Shown piece by piece: positions 1 through 8,171 of a stretch of 46,412 bases of DNA. This stretch comes from Candidatus Thorarchaeota archaeon. GTDB taxonomy: Archaea > Asgardarchaeota > Thorarchaeia > Thorarchaeales > Thorarchaeaceae. The stretch's first letter is position 1. Each line of letters opens with the position of its first letter. The stretch is taken from contig JAEORG010000232.1 of the NCBI GenBank assembly GCA_016841005.1, positions 1 through 46,412 on the forward strand. Reading direction: 5' to 3'. The notes under the pieces were generated by a model, which was given only the letters and a program-made list of their open reading frames with translations, made no database searches and was not told the DNA's origin. Position numbers and translations under genes: made by a program.

Positions 1-1
1 A

Positions 2-646
2 AGTCCCTCGATAGCCCTAGGATGGCATCGTCGAAGTCCAACCACAGGTCACATAGACTGGAATCCAATCGTGTACACAAGATATCCGAATGGTATTGAT
101 GGGTGGTACCATATAGACATCACAAGAGATGACGACGACTTCTTCTATGTGTATATCAATGGAACATATGCCTTTGGTCATTATCATGATAGATACCAAG
201 AATCAGATTATTTCCATTTCTACGCCCCTGCAGGACCAGCCATTGACAATGTTGAAGTCTATGATACAACGGAGATAGATAAAGTGCCACCTGTATTTGG
301 TCGAGCCTTTGTGGACCATACTCTCACGGTTGGTGAAAACTTCAGATATGACACCAATGCAACTGACTCTTCAGGAATCGATACGACAACTTGGAGTGTG
401 AATGATACATCAAACTTTGCGATCAATACCGATGGTGTCATAACAAATGCAGTTGCTCTTACCGCTGGCACATATGGAATTGAAGTTTCTATAGATGATT
501 CATGGGGGAATACAGCTACTGATTCATTTACAGTAATAGTTGAAGAGGCAGTAGTTGATTACACCCTCTACCTCATTACTGCAGCAATTCTAGGAACTCT
601 AGGAGTAGTCTGTGTGCTCTGTTTCTATAGAAAACGTACCGCATAG
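2..646 (+). CDS. Membrane-anchored exoprotein, 3' fragment
   Basis: The reading frame is open to the left edge of the window, so this is the C-terminal 214 residues of a longer protein. The first internal start-like codon is a GTG at 71, but the sequence before it already reads as protein (HIDWNPIVYTRYP), so the real start lies outside. The visible part has a beta-rich domain with a YVYINGTYAFG-type strand pattern (laminin-G or jelly-roll-like), then a cadherin/Ig-like module (roughly residues 95-185, with DSSGIDTTTWSVND and DSWGNTATDSFTV). It ends in one transmembrane helix (YTLYLITAAILGTLGVVCVL) and a short basic tail (FYRKRTA). This is the layout of an archaeal surface protein held by a C-terminal anchor. 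The ligand is unknown. Confidence 0.75.
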   Translation, partial: SPSIALGWHRRSPTTGHIDWNPIVYTRYPNGIDGWYHIDITRDDDDFFYVYINGTYAFGHYHDRYQESDYFHFYAPAGPAIDNVEVYDTTEIDKVPPVFGRAFVDHTLTVGENFRYDTNATDSSGIDTTTWSVNDTSNFAINTDGVITNAVALTAGTYGIEVSIDDSWGNTATDSFTVIVEEAVVDYTLYLITAAILGTLGVVCVLCFYRKRTA

Positions 647-798
647 GATTTGAACCCACTAACGCGCTGCCACAATGGACCCAAGCGCTTAATACGCCGT
701 ATATTATCCCCATCAATATCTACATAATACGTCAGTTAACAATACAAAGATGTATTACTGGAAAAGTTATAGTTTGAAATTAATAGGAGTGTACATTT

Positions 799-1023
799 AT
801 GGGTAAAGGCGTAGCTTTACTTGGACTCATCTTGATAATATTGGGAATACTCCCAATTCTGAACACAATGTTTCTCGCTGCTTATGTGGATTTGAGTATG
901 ATTCTCACGTATTTCGATCTAGGAATATTTTCACTACCGTTGGCGGGATTTGTGTTCACAGAAGTAATGTTGATTTTCCTTGTACTCGGAGTAATACTAC
1001 TCATTGTTGGTGCAGCTAGATAA
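799..1023 (+). CDS. Small hydrophobic membrane protein
   Basis: This 74-residue protein has two clear hydrophobic segments (about residues 4-28 and 50-72) and perhaps a third weaker one between them. It has no catalytic motif. The start is supported by AGGAGTG at 785-791, seven bases before the ATG, and an AT-rich stretch around 760-780 could hold its promoter. It stands alone between the exoprotein and a convergent thioesterase gene and is followed by a hairpin terminator. I do not recognise a named family. Confidence 0.65.
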   Translation: MGKGVALLGLILIILGILPILNTMFLAAYVDLSMILTYFDLGIFSLPLAGFVFTEVMLIFLVLGVILLIVGAAR

Positions 1024-1071
1024 TCTATTGCACTACATCAACAAGAAAATCTCGTTTCATCCCTAGAATAA

Positions 1072-1093
1072 AGAGAGGGATGACCTCTCTTTT
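1072..1093. terminator. Hairpin terminator between convergent genes
   Basis: A perfect 7-bp stem (AGAGAGG at 1072-1078 with CCTCTCT at 1084-1090) has a 5-base loop and is followed by T-rich sequence. It lies between two genes that converge, so it could end transcription of the plus-strand membrane protein gene and perhaps of both. Confidence 0.5.
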
Positions 1094-1098
1094 CCTCT

Positions 1099-1560
1099 TT
1101 ATTTCTCCATAAACTTCGCTATGTCAACTAGTACTGTCATTACTTCACCAGTGGCACAGAGATTGCCATCTGAAAACAATGAACAGTTTACCGTGATTCT
1201 GTTTCCTTCCACCTTCTCAACTCTAGCTCGTAATGTGACGGGTTTATCTATTGGGGTGGGTCGGATATATTTCACGTATATAGATCCAGTGACGCACATG
1301 TGATGATAACCATCATGTTCATCCATCTTATGACTATAGGCGTTTGCGGTTCCGGTTCCATGACAGTCTATAATCGTGGCGATGATACCACCATTGAGAA
1401 TTCCCGGAAATGCAAGATGGTAGTCCTTGGGTGTAAAGGTCGCAACAACCTCATCTTCATCCCAGTAGCTCTTCAAATGGAGCCCAAACTCATTGTTCTT
1501 ACCGCAGCCCCAGCAGAAAGTTCCTAACTCTGGCCACTCACCTTGAATTGAATCGTTCAT
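1099..1560 (-). CDS. PaaI-family hotdog thioesterase
   Basis: The 153-residue protein has the single hotdog-domain pattern of the PaaI/4HBT acyl-CoA thioesterase family. It has an N-terminal CWGCGKNNEFGLHL segment, typical of the THEM4/PaaI-like branch, then the central helix region FPGILNGGIIATIIDCHGTGTA and a beta-strand tail with KPVTLRARVEKVEGNRITV. The usual HGG of the family is NGG here. Such enzymes hydrolyse acyl-CoA thioesters in the cytosol; the natural acyl group cannot be told from sequence. The ATG at 1560 is the only good start. Confidence 0.8.
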   Translation of the reverse strand: MNDSIQGEWPELGTFCWGCGKNNEFGLHLKSYWDEDEVVATFTPKDYHLAFPGILNGGIIATIIDCHGTGTANAYSHKMDEHDGYHHMCVTGSIYVKYIRPTPIDKPVTLRARVEKVEGNRITVNCSLFSDGNLCATGEVMTVLVDIAKFMEK

Positions 1561-1618
1561 AGCAAATGATTCCGACTCCTTTGTGGATATATTCCTTCAG
1601 TTAGGTGAAGAAAAAGGA

Positions 1619-1903
1619 CTAACGAACAGCACTCATCAGACGAAGAATGCTTCCATCCTCCAAGCCATAATCCACAACAGTCTTGGTATTATCTAGTGTT
1701 TCACGAGTATCAGGGTGCATTAGATACATGTGAGGCACTAATTGTGCTTGTATAGTGGGATTTGTTACCATTGGTTTCGAATGCTTCTTTGCCTCATCTA
1801 GAACAAGAGAGATCGATGCGTCATCAGCAACCTCAATCGTGCATCGAGATGATTCTCTATATTCTTCATCCGATTGAACTCCTAATGTAATTACTAGCTT
1901 CAT
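1619..1903 (-). CDS. Ubiquitin-like beta-grasp small protein
   Basis: The 94-residue protein fits the beta-grasp order: strand (LVITLGV), strand (SRCTIEVADD), helix (ISLVLDEAKKH), strand (HMYLMHP), then TRETLDNTKTVVDYGLEDGS and ILRLMSAVR. The last part lines up with ubiquitin's [23 protein letters not shown] region, so a ubiquitin or YukD-like fold is likely. There is no terminal Gly-Gly; the protein ends in AVR before TAG, so it could not be conjugated as ubiquitin is without extra residues. The start used is the ATG at 1903; a TTG three codons upstream is possible. No E1, E2 or deubiquitinase gene is nearby. The fold is an inference from pattern alone. Confidence 0.6.
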   Translation of the reverse strand: MKLVITLGVQSDEEYRESSRCTIEVADDASISLVLDEAKKHSKPMVTNPTIQAQLVPHMYLMHPDTRETLDNTKTVVDYGLEDGSILRLMSAVR

Positions 1904-1984
1904 GGGAATCAAACCACAAAAGCTCGTTGAGGGGGCATCCTAATAACGATACTCCCTGAAACTCGGACTTGGGATTTTTCAGCT

Positions 1985-2000
1985 AAAATATATATATTAC
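1985..2000 (+). promoter_or_regulatory. TATA-like promoter of the caspase-like exoprotein gene
   Basis: The stretch AAAATATATATATTAC lies about 65-75 bases before the ATG at 2063. It is the clearest archaeal TATA-box candidate in this region and predicts transcription starting near 2020-2030. Confidence 0.5.
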
Positions 2001-2062
2001 CTTGCATTTTCCGCAGATACTGGTTTTTGATTTTTGGGACCAGTTTGCGTGGTGCTTATAGA

Positions 2063-4444
2063 ATGAGAAGAAAGAGTTTGCTGCAGATAATGGTAATACT
2101 ATCAATGTTCTTGCTAGTAGCACCTATTTTTTCAGCTGCAGTTCCAATGACGAGGGATTCTCAAACCAAAGTGGTGAGAACCTTCACTATCACCTCTGAC
2201 ATGAGAGGTGGAGCAATGAGTGATGGCGTACCTGTTACTGGTTATCTATCTTCAGTTGGACAGACAGAACTATGGTACATCAATGTTGGTGCCGATTGTA
2301 TTTCGATGTATTCGGTTCTTACATGTGGTTCGGCAGATTTTGACCTCTATGGTCGTCTTGGTGCTGCTCCTACTACCAGTACATATGATTGGCGAGGTTA
2401 TACTGGTGGAGGAGAAGAGGTAACATACAACAATCCTGGAACTGGCACATGGTATATCATGGTTCGAGACTATAGTGGCTCAGGTTCGTATACGCTCACT
2501 GTTACACTAACCTATGATGGGGGAGGTGGTGGAGACAATGAGCTCGAAAGTGGTGTCACAGAAACTAGTTCACTTCCTTCAAGATACTCCACAGAGATGT
2601 GGTACATTGAGGTTGGTACTAATTGTGAGAGCATGTATTCAGTACTTACATGTGGATCAGCAGATTTCGATCTATATGGAAGGTTAGATGCAGAACCAAC
2701 GACCTCTACCTATGCCTGGCGAGGTTATACTAGCGGAGGAGAAGAGGTAACATACAACAATCCCGGAGCAGGAACTTGGTATATTATGGTCAGGTCCTAT
2801 TCAGGATCAGGGCCCTACAGTCTAACAGTGACCTTGACCTATGGTGGCGGTGATACGACAGCACCATCAGTAAGTATTACGAGTCCATCTAGTGGTGCAA
2901 CTGTTAGTGATACAACAACCATCAGCTTCACTGCTTCTGATGCCAATGGAATTAGTTCTCGTAGAATCTTAATCGATGGTGCACAAGTTTCGACTTCATC
3001 ATCCTACAATTGGGATACTACTGGCTACAGTGATGGAACTCACACAATTCGTTGTGAAGCCACAGACCCAAGCGGTAACACTGGCTATGACCAGATTAGT
3101 GTGACCGTAGACAATTCTGGAGGCGGAGATAACGAACTAGAGAGTGGTGTTACTGAAACTAGCTCCTTAGCCGCACAGTATGATACAGAGATGTGGTATA
3201 TTCAAGTTGATGCCAATTGTGAAAGTATGTACTCTGTACTCACTTGTGGATCTGCAGACTTTGACCTCTATGGTCGATTAGGTGCAGAACCAACAACCTC
3301 TACCTATGATTGGCGAGGCTACACTGGCGGTGGCGAAGAGGTGACGTACAACAATCCGGGAGATGGAACATGGTTTATCATGGTACGCTCATACAGTGGT
3401 ACAGGTTCCTATAGCCTTACTATCACTTTGACATACAGCGAACCTGACACTACTCCTCCATCGGTAAATATCAACAGTCCTGCAAATGGTGCTACAGTGA
3501 GCGACACTGTTTTTATTAGCTTCAGTGCTACTGATGACAATGGAATCAGCTCACGCCGTATTCTCATTGATGGATCCCAAGTATCTACATCATCTTCCTA
3601 CAATTGGGACACCACAGGATATGCTGATGGATCTACTCACACAATCCGTTGTGAGGCAACAGATCCAAGTGGTAATACTGGTTATGATGTACATACTGTC
3701 ACCGTAGACAACTCAGGTGGCGGTGGTGGAGATGGCATTGTTACCAAGTGGGCTGTGATAGTTGGAATAAGCGACTATCAGGCCATTAGCGACCTGTCAT
3801 ACTGTGATGAGGACGCCACTGATTGGTATAATTACCTCCACAATGTGATGGATTATGACAATATCCGAGTACTTGGAGATGGACACACATCAAACTACCC
3901 AACCTATTATGCTGATGCCAACGAATACAACGTGAAAGCGTCTCTAAACTGGATGATATCAGGTGCTGATGAAGATGACCAAATAGCATTCATCACCTCT
4001 GGGCATGGTTCTGGTGATGGTTATGGTTCTTCATATCTCTGTATGTGGGACTGTAGTAGTGGAGATAACGGAGAAGATGGAAATCTGTGGGATACTGAGC
4101 TGGCTTTAATCTTCAGCAGCGCAGTTGCAGGTGATATCTTCATCTTCATAGATCATTGCTATAGTGGTGGATTAATTCCAGAGATTTCAGCGCTTTCTAT
4201 TAATTCCCATGTCTATATGACAACAACATGCACTGATAATGGATATGGATACGATGATTCAGCACATCAGAATGGAGCTTGGACCTATTACTTCCTACAG
4301 TATGGATTGATCAACCACTTCGGTAGCAATCCTAACACGCTAATGGAAGATTGTTTCGATTATGCTCTAGCTGCATATCCATATGGTGGTGGAGATACTC
4401 CTCAAGAATTCGATGGAAATTCGTCTTCTGGCTTTAAACTCTAA
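2063..4444 (+). CDS. Secreted PPC/Ig/caspase-like peptidase
   Basis: The ATG at 2063 starts a signal peptide (MRRKSLLQIMVILSMFLLV, then APIFSAAVP). An upstream TTG at 2027 would place residues before it and is less likely. The mature protein of about 765 residues has three near-identical PPC (bacterial pre-peptidase C-terminal) domains, each carrying SMYSVLTCGSADFDLYGRL and GGGEEVTYNNPG (nt about 2230-2530, 2540-2850, 3130-3440), and two Ig-like domains with ISSRRILIDGSQVSTSSSYN-type cores (nt about 2850-3120 and 3445-3715). The C-terminal domain (nt about 3735-4441) reads KWAVIVGISDY, with a catalytic His in SGHGSGDG (residue 648) and Cys in DHCYSGG (residue 699). This is the caspase/C13-legumain clan CD fold. 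It is probably an extracellular cysteine peptidase; substrate and activation are unknown. The close similarity of the repeats suggests recent duplication. Confidence 0.88.
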   Translation: MRRKSLLQIMVILSMFLLVAPIFSAAVPMTRDSQTKVVRTFTITSDMRGGAMSDGVPVTGYLSSVGQTELWYINVGADCISMYSVLTCGSADFDLYGRLGAAPTTSTYDWRGYTGGGEEVTYNNPGTGTWYIMVRDYSGSGSYTLTVTLTYDGGGGGDNELESGVTETSSLPSRYSTEMWYIEVGTNCESMYSVLTCGSADFDLYGRLDAEPTTSTYAWRGYTSGGEEVTYNNPGAGTWYIMVRSYSGSGPYSLTVTLTYGGGDTTAPSVSITSPSSGATVSDTTTISFTASDANGISSRRILIDGAQVSTSSSYNWDTTGYSDGTHTIRCEATDPSGNTGYDQISVTVDNSGGGDNELESGVTETSSLAAQYDTEMWYIQVDANCESMYSVLTCGSADFDLYGRLGAEPTTSTYDWRGYTGGGEEVTYNNPGDGTWFIMVRSYSGTGSYSLTITLTYSEPDTTPPSVNINSPANGATVSDTVFISFSATDDNGISSRRILIDGSQVSTSSSYNWDTTGYADGSTHTIRCEATDPSGNTGYDVHTVTVDNSGGGGGDGIVTKWAVIVGISDYQAISDLSYCDEDATDWYNYLHNVMDYDNIRVLGDGHTSNYPTYYADANEYNVKASLNWMISGADEDDQIAFITSGHGSGDGYGSSYLCMWDCSSGDNGEDGNLWDTELALIFSSAVAGDIFIFIDHCYSGGLIPEISALSINSHVYMTTTCTDNGYGYDDSAHQNGAWTYYFLQYGLINHFGSNPNTLMEDCFDYALAAYPYGGGDTPQEFDGNSSSGFKL

Positions 4445-4464
4445 ATCCGATATGCCAAATCAAA

Positions 4465-4494
4465 GGGGAGGCCTCGTCCTCCCCCAATCTTTTT
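4465..4494 (+). terminator. GC-rich hairpin and T-run
   Basis: A 7-bp stem GGGGAGG (4465-4471) / CCTCCCC (4478-4484) with a 6-base loop is followed five bases later by five T residues (4490-4494), just after the caspase-like gene. It looks like a strong intrinsic terminator. Confidence 0.65.
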
Positions 4495-4566
4495 GTCAGA
4501 GAGTTTCGACACTAACAAACACTTATTACAAGCCTTAACTATAGAAAATTTTAGGAGTTTCATATT

Positions 4567-4935
4567 ATGAATATATTCGGAACCAAAGCATGGATTTGGA
4601 TAAATGCAATCAGCCTGATAATAGTAGGTGCAATCTCACTTGTACCCGCCATTGCTTCACTGATTGATGTTACAATTCTCAGCCTCATCAAGATTGTAGT
4701 TGCAATTATTTCAATCATAGTTGCATTCCGAGAAACTGACATGGAAATGATTAATGGAAAAGTCTGGCTACTATTCATAGGTGTAGTTCTACTCTTCATG
4801 GGAGTGTTTCCATTCTTTCCAGCTTTTATGATGGCATTTCCCACATTTGTTGATTATCTCAACACAATGAAAGTTGTTATGGGTGCTGTCACGTTCTTAT
4901 TGATAATTTTGGATTGGTCAAAACTCGGACCATAG
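4567..4935 (+). CDS. Small four-helix membrane protein
   Basis: The 122-residue protein has about four hydrophobic helices (residues roughly 10-32, 35-53, 65-88 and 98-117) with short loops and no recognised catalytic motif. AGGAG at 4552-4556 precedes the ATG. It heads a plus-strand run of genes reaching 8166. It ends at TAG (4933-4935), but the frame stays open for 30 more codons, ending in a TAA whose last A is the first base of the next gene's ATG (see the separate entry). I do not recognise the family. Confidence 0.7.
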   Translation: MNIFGTKAWIWINAISLIIVGAISLVPAIASLIDVTILSLIKIVVAIISIIVAFRETDMEMINGKVWLLFIGVVLLFMGVFPFFPAFMMAFPTFVDYLNTMKVVMGAVTFLLIILDWSKLGP

Positions 4936-5028
4936 ATCGAGCATGTACTGTCTGCAGGGATAGAAGAATTGGATATCCCTGCACTCACAGCACAAGACAT
5001 TGTGGAGAAGCTAGTGGTGGAAATGTAA
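4933..5028 (+). other. In-frame extension after a TAG stop
   Basis: After the TAG at 4933-4935 the same frame continues for 30 codons (IEHVLSAGIEEL... ending ...KLVVEM) to a TAA at 5026-5028, which overlaps the ATG of the DUF547 gene as TAATG. The composition is like an amphipathic helix, not random intergenic sequence. It may be the true tail of the membrane protein, lost to a point mutation or sequencing error, or reached by TAG read-through. About seven other genes in the window end in TAG without such extensions, so a general recoding of TAG is unlikely. Confidence 0.35.
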
Positions 5029-5750
5029 TGGATGACTATGCGACAATGAGTAACACACTTGAAGAAGTGTTGAAAAGATACCGAGATCCAAGTGGAAATG
5101 TAGATTATTTTTCAATGATGGGGGATGCAGGTACAGTTGCATTCGCAGAGTCATTAGCTACATTTGATTTAGACACTCTTGATACTAGAGAGAAACAACT
5201 TGCATTCTGGATAAATTGTTACAATGCATTGTCAATCTATGGAGTATTACAGAAACTGAAGACGGACCCAGATTTTGTGAAAAAGGGAAATTCTAGTTGG
5301 TTTCAGAGGGTTCGCTTCTTTGCACTACAGAAATTTGAAGTGGGTGGCAAGCAGTACACGCTCAGAGAGATTGAAAATAACCTCAGAAACGATTTCAAAG
5401 ATCCTCGAATCCACTTTGCTTTGAATTGTTCCTCCATGGGTTGCCCTGTCTTAAAAGATGGTAGATATAGTGCAGACAATATTGAAAATGAACTCGAGGA
5501 AGCTTCGAAGCTCTTTCTTGGTTCACCCAGAGGAGCGAGAATTGACGAAAGGAAGAATACCCTCTATGTAAGCTTGATTTTCAAGTGGTACAAAGATGAT
5601 TTTGCTGTTACAGGTAAATCAATTCCTGAATACATTCTACGCTATATTCCCGAAGACAAGAAGAACTATCTAGAAGAACATCTTAATGACATCAAGGTAA
5701 AGTATTTGGACTATGATTGGTCACTGAACGTGAGCGATGAGGTGGAGTGA
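5028..5750 (+). CDS. DUF547 family protein
   Basis: The 240-residue protein matches the DUF547 family throughout: REKQLAFWINCYNALSIYGV near residue 60 and DPRIHFALNCSSMGCPVLKD near residue 130 are the hallmark blocks, with conserved Cys residues in both. The function is not established; a papain-like or transglutaminase-like fold has been suggested for the family. The ATG at 5028 is chosen because GGTGGA lies at 5015-5020 and the codon overlaps the upstream TAA. Starting at the TTG at 4914 would add a Cys-rich stretch that does not resemble the family and overlaps the previous gene. Confidence 0.85.
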   Translation: MDDYATMSNTLEEVLKRYRDPSGNVDYFSMMGDAGTVAFAESLATFDLDTLDTREKQLAFWINCYNALSIYGVLQKLKTDPDFVKKGNSSWFQRVRFFALQKFEVGGKQYTLREIENNLRNDFKDPRIHFALNCSSMGCPVLKDGRYSADNIENELEEASKLFLGSPRGARIDERKNTLYVSLIFKWYKDDFAVTGKSIPEYILRYIPEDKKNYLEEHLNDIKVKYLDYDWSLNVSDEVE

Positions 5751-5759
5751 AGCAAAGGA

Positions 5760-6770
5760 ATGGATAAATTCAAGGGAACTCTCTTTGGTCTAAAACGGGT
5801 AGGCAAGTATCTGACTGATGGCGAGCTAAGAAAGGCATATTCAGAATATAGAGAGTCTGAGGAAATGGCTTTGCGGCTTATTATCAACACCATTCTAGCA
5901 GAGGGCTGGATAGTTACTCTATCAATGCCAAAAACAAAGGATGAGATTGCTCAAGAATTTGGTTATACTAATGATAGGCTCTTAACTGGAATCCTAAAAC
6001 TCCTCACTGAGTATGATGTTATTTCCGATGATAATGGCGTATATTCAATAAAGGAACTCAAGGCGGTTCCTATTCGTCCGGAAGATGTTGGTACTGTTCT
6101 TACCAATTTCTATTATGATTCTGCCCAATTCCTTCCAGATGCACTAAGAGGTATGACCGTGCCTCTTGACCAAGTCCCAAGGATTGTGCTTGAAGCAGTG
6201 TTTAGCAGCACAATGACAGAGAAAGGAAGAGGTGTTCTGCTCCGTTCTTTCTCACCCAAGAAGAGTAGTGAAATTGGAGTTGCGGCATTCGCAGATGTAG
6301 GACTGCCGTACATACTTAAACAGATCAATGAAATCTTTGACCCGAAAGAGATACTTCTCTTCATGCAGAACTATCAGTGGCTAACGCCTCTTACATCATC
6401 TCTTCTTTTGCTATCCGAGAAAGACATTCTTGGAAAATTAACGACAGATTTACTTGGAAGAAGATTTGATGTGAAGCTAGACCTATTCTATGGCGAAGAA
6501 ATCTTTGCATACTCGTCTGAAACATTTAACGAACGAGTCAATACCATCAATTCGTATCTTAAGGTAGGTGGAAAATTAATCACCAATGACCCAACCTACG
6601 CTGCAAATGAAACTCCCTTGTCACCAGCATATACACTGATGCAGACAATCGACGGATATCCCCAACCACTTGATAGGGGGTTAATCCAAACAGTATTCGA
6701 GAAGAACAGCTTTACCATAGAAACCATTGGTGACAATTGGATAATCGCGGAAAAGGTTGGTGACGCCTAA
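5760..6770 (+). CDS. Winged-helix, methyltransferase-like protein
   Basis: The 336-residue protein begins with a helical winged-helix region (residues about 20-110, including KTKDEIAQEFGYTNDRLLTG and LLTEYDVISDDNGVYSI) like the dimerisation domain of O-methyltransferases. The C-terminal half has the strand/helix order of a class I methyltransferase (LYFGEE-type strand, then YLKVGGKLITNDP, which resembles the post-core strand 5 region), but no GxGxG SAM-binding motif is visible. It may therefore be a degenerate or sensory methyltransferase fold. Its TAA overlaps the ATG of the next gene (TAATG), so the two are probably translationally coupled. Confidence 0.6.
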   Translation: MDKFKGTLFGLKRVGKYLTDGELRKAYSEYRESEEMALRLIINTILAEGWIVTLSMPKTKDEIAQEFGYTNDRLLTGILKLLTEYDVISDDNGVYSIKELKAVPIRPEDVGTVLTNFYYDSAQFLPDALRGMTVPLDQVPRIVLEAVFSSTMTEKGRGVLLRSFSPKKSSEIGVAAFADVGLPYILKQINEIFDPKEILLFMQNYQWLTPLTSSLLLLSEKDILGKLTTDLLGRRFDVKLDLFYGEEIFAYSSETFNERVNTINSYLKVGGKLITNDPTYAANETPLSPAYTLMQTIDGYPQPLDRGLIQTVFEKNSFTIETIGDNWIIAEKVGDA

Positions 6771-7483
6771 TGAGTGCTAATACAGCAGTACGCGAGCTTT
6801 TCGTAATACACCCCAGTGGTCTCCCCGTAGGTCATGTTGGTACCGGTCAGGTTGAGATTGATGATGCATTATTTGGTGGTCTTCTATCTGCTTTAGAGAA
6901 TGTTGGCCTCACGCTTGGAATTGGTGATGGTGGAGCCTTAGATACAATCAGATTTAGAGCATATGAAATGCTTTACTTCCGAAATGAGGCAGGATTGATT
7001 GTACTTCTGACTAGAGAAGAAAGCAGTGATTTCTATTTGAAAGCTCGAAATGAATTGAAAGCGATTGGTGATGAAATCGAAGAGAGAAAGATGCTGGAGG
7101 ATTTTTCCGGTCGTACTAGTGAATTGTTCTCTCAGGTGAATGATATAATCAAGAGCAAAGCAAGAACGATATTCGCACAACAGAATGACGTGTTCATTTG
7201 GGATGAATCTCACACATTCCAGCTTGCAGCACATCAAAATGAGAGGTGGAGGGGAGAGAAGCTCTTTAGCAATTATCTAATGCTTTCACCCCTCATAACA
7301 ACAATCGATTTACCTATGGAGGACATCAAACGAATCTGTAGCCTCTTATTGGAAAAGAGACGTCCATCTGAAATCATTAACGATCCTGAAATCAAAACAA
7401 AAGATTCCCAAAAGATACAGGATACTATCAAATTCTTGCATCTATATGGAGTCGTACACTGTTTTGTGTCCTCAGCCAGATAA
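6770..7483 (+). CDS. Longin/roadblock-like protein
   Basis: The 237-residue soluble protein starts with VRELFVIHPSGLPVGHVG, then IDDALFGGLLSALENVG and MLYFRNEAGLIVLLTREE. This is the beta-beta-alpha-beta pattern of longin or roadblock-type domains, also present in the cytosolic part of the giant surface protein at 37034-42808. A charged helix (LKARNELKAIGDEIEERKML) and a C-terminal winged-helix-like stretch follow (KDSQKIQDTIKFLHLYGVVH). Such domains usually act as scaffolds or partners of small GTPases; no GTPase is encoded here. It overlaps the upstream gene by one base, so the two proteins probably work together. Confidence 0.65.
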   Translation: MSANTAVRELFVIHPSGLPVGHVGTGQVEIDDALFGGLLSALENVGLTLGIGDGGALDTIRFRAYEMLYFRNEAGLIVLLTREESSDFYLKARNELKAIGDEIEERKMLEDFSGRTSELFSQVNDIIKSKARTIFAQQNDVFIWDESHTFQLAAHQNERWRGEKLFSNYLMLSPLITTIDLPMEDIKRICSLLLEKRRPSEIINDPEIKTKDSQKIQDTIKFLHLYGVVHCFVSSAR

Positions 7484-7506
7484 GTGACAATCAGGAAGTA
7501 TCTAGG

Positions 7507-8166
7507 ATGAGTAAAGTCACGAATGATACAATTCGAGACGTATATGCATCAACGGCTAGACGTTATGAGATGATACTGAAGATCTACAGGGCGTTGGGTG
7601 TAAATCTCAAGAAGTGGCGTGAAGACGCCTTTGCGGGATTGCCGACATTAAAACACCCAAGAATTCTTGATGTTGCAGTAGGCACTGGCACTAATCTTCC
7701 ATATCTTGTTGAGAAGTATCCCGATTACCAAGAAATAGTTGGAATTGATTATACACCTCAGATGTTGGCAAGAGCAAGAAAACGGATACATGATGAAGGA
7801 TGGAAGAATATCAAAATTGACCTTCTCGATGCAAAAGAGATGTCACCCAAGTTACAAGGTGACTTCAATCTGATTCTTTCAACCTATTCTCTCTCAATTG
7901 TTCCGGATTCTCCCAAAGTTTTAGAGGAGATTAGGAAACTCTTGAGTTCTGATGGATATCTGATGCTTTTAGATTGTCAGAAGTTTACAGGTCTACTAAA
8001 AATATTCAATCCTCTAGCTATTCGTCTCTCAACGCTATTAGGTGGTAATGATGAAACTTACTCAGTTCGTGTGAGTGATATAGCCTCGGAAATGTTTCAA
8101 CCTATTCGAAGAAAATTGCTTTACTCTGGTATGTTCTATGAAGACCTGTACAGACAGAAAACCTAG
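7507..8166 (+). CDS. Class I SAM-dependent methyltransferase
   Basis: The 219-residue protein has motif I as RILDVAVGTGTNLPYL (about residue 57), an acidic motif II (IVGIDYTPQM), and post-motifs DFNLILSTYSLSIV and LLSSDGYLMLLD. This is a complete Methyltransf_11/25-type Rossmann domain that binds S-adenosylmethionine. The N-terminus (YASTARRYEMILKIYRALG) resembles the UbiE/quinone or lipid methyltransferase type, but the acceptor is unknown. It closes the plus-strand run and converges with another methyltransferase gene five bases away. Confidence 0.85.
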   Translation: MSKVTNDTIRDVYASTARRYEMILKIYRALGVNLKKWREDAFAGLPTLKHPRILDVAVGTGTNLPYLVEKYPDYQEIVGIDYTPQMLARARKRIHDEGWKNIKIDLLDAKEMSPKLQGDFNLILSTYSLSIVPDSPKVLEEIRKLLSSDGYLMLLDCQKFTGLLKIFNPLAIRLSTLLGGNDETYSVRVSDIASEMFQPIRRKLLYSGMFYEDLYRQKT

Positions 8167-8171
8167 TTTGA

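Noticed and set aside
643..659. A tRNA T-arm-like sequence on the minus strand (GTGGGTTCAAATCCTAT) just after the first gene.
   Set aside because: No matching acceptor stem, anticodon arm or D-arm of normal size could be built within the adjacent 150 bases, so it is not a tRNA gene; a remnant remains possible but unsupported.
4914..5027. Upstream TTG start for the DUF547 gene adding a Cys-rich leader.
   Set aside because: The leader has no family resemblance, overlaps the previous gene by 22 bases, and the ATG at 5028 has a good ribosome binding site and TAATG overlap.
4906..5028. General reassignment of TAG as a sense codon in this organism.
   Set aside because: Several genes in the window (for example those ending at 646, 8166, 15359, 35080 and 42808) end at TAG with no protein-like extension, so only the single site at 4933 is kept as a candidate.
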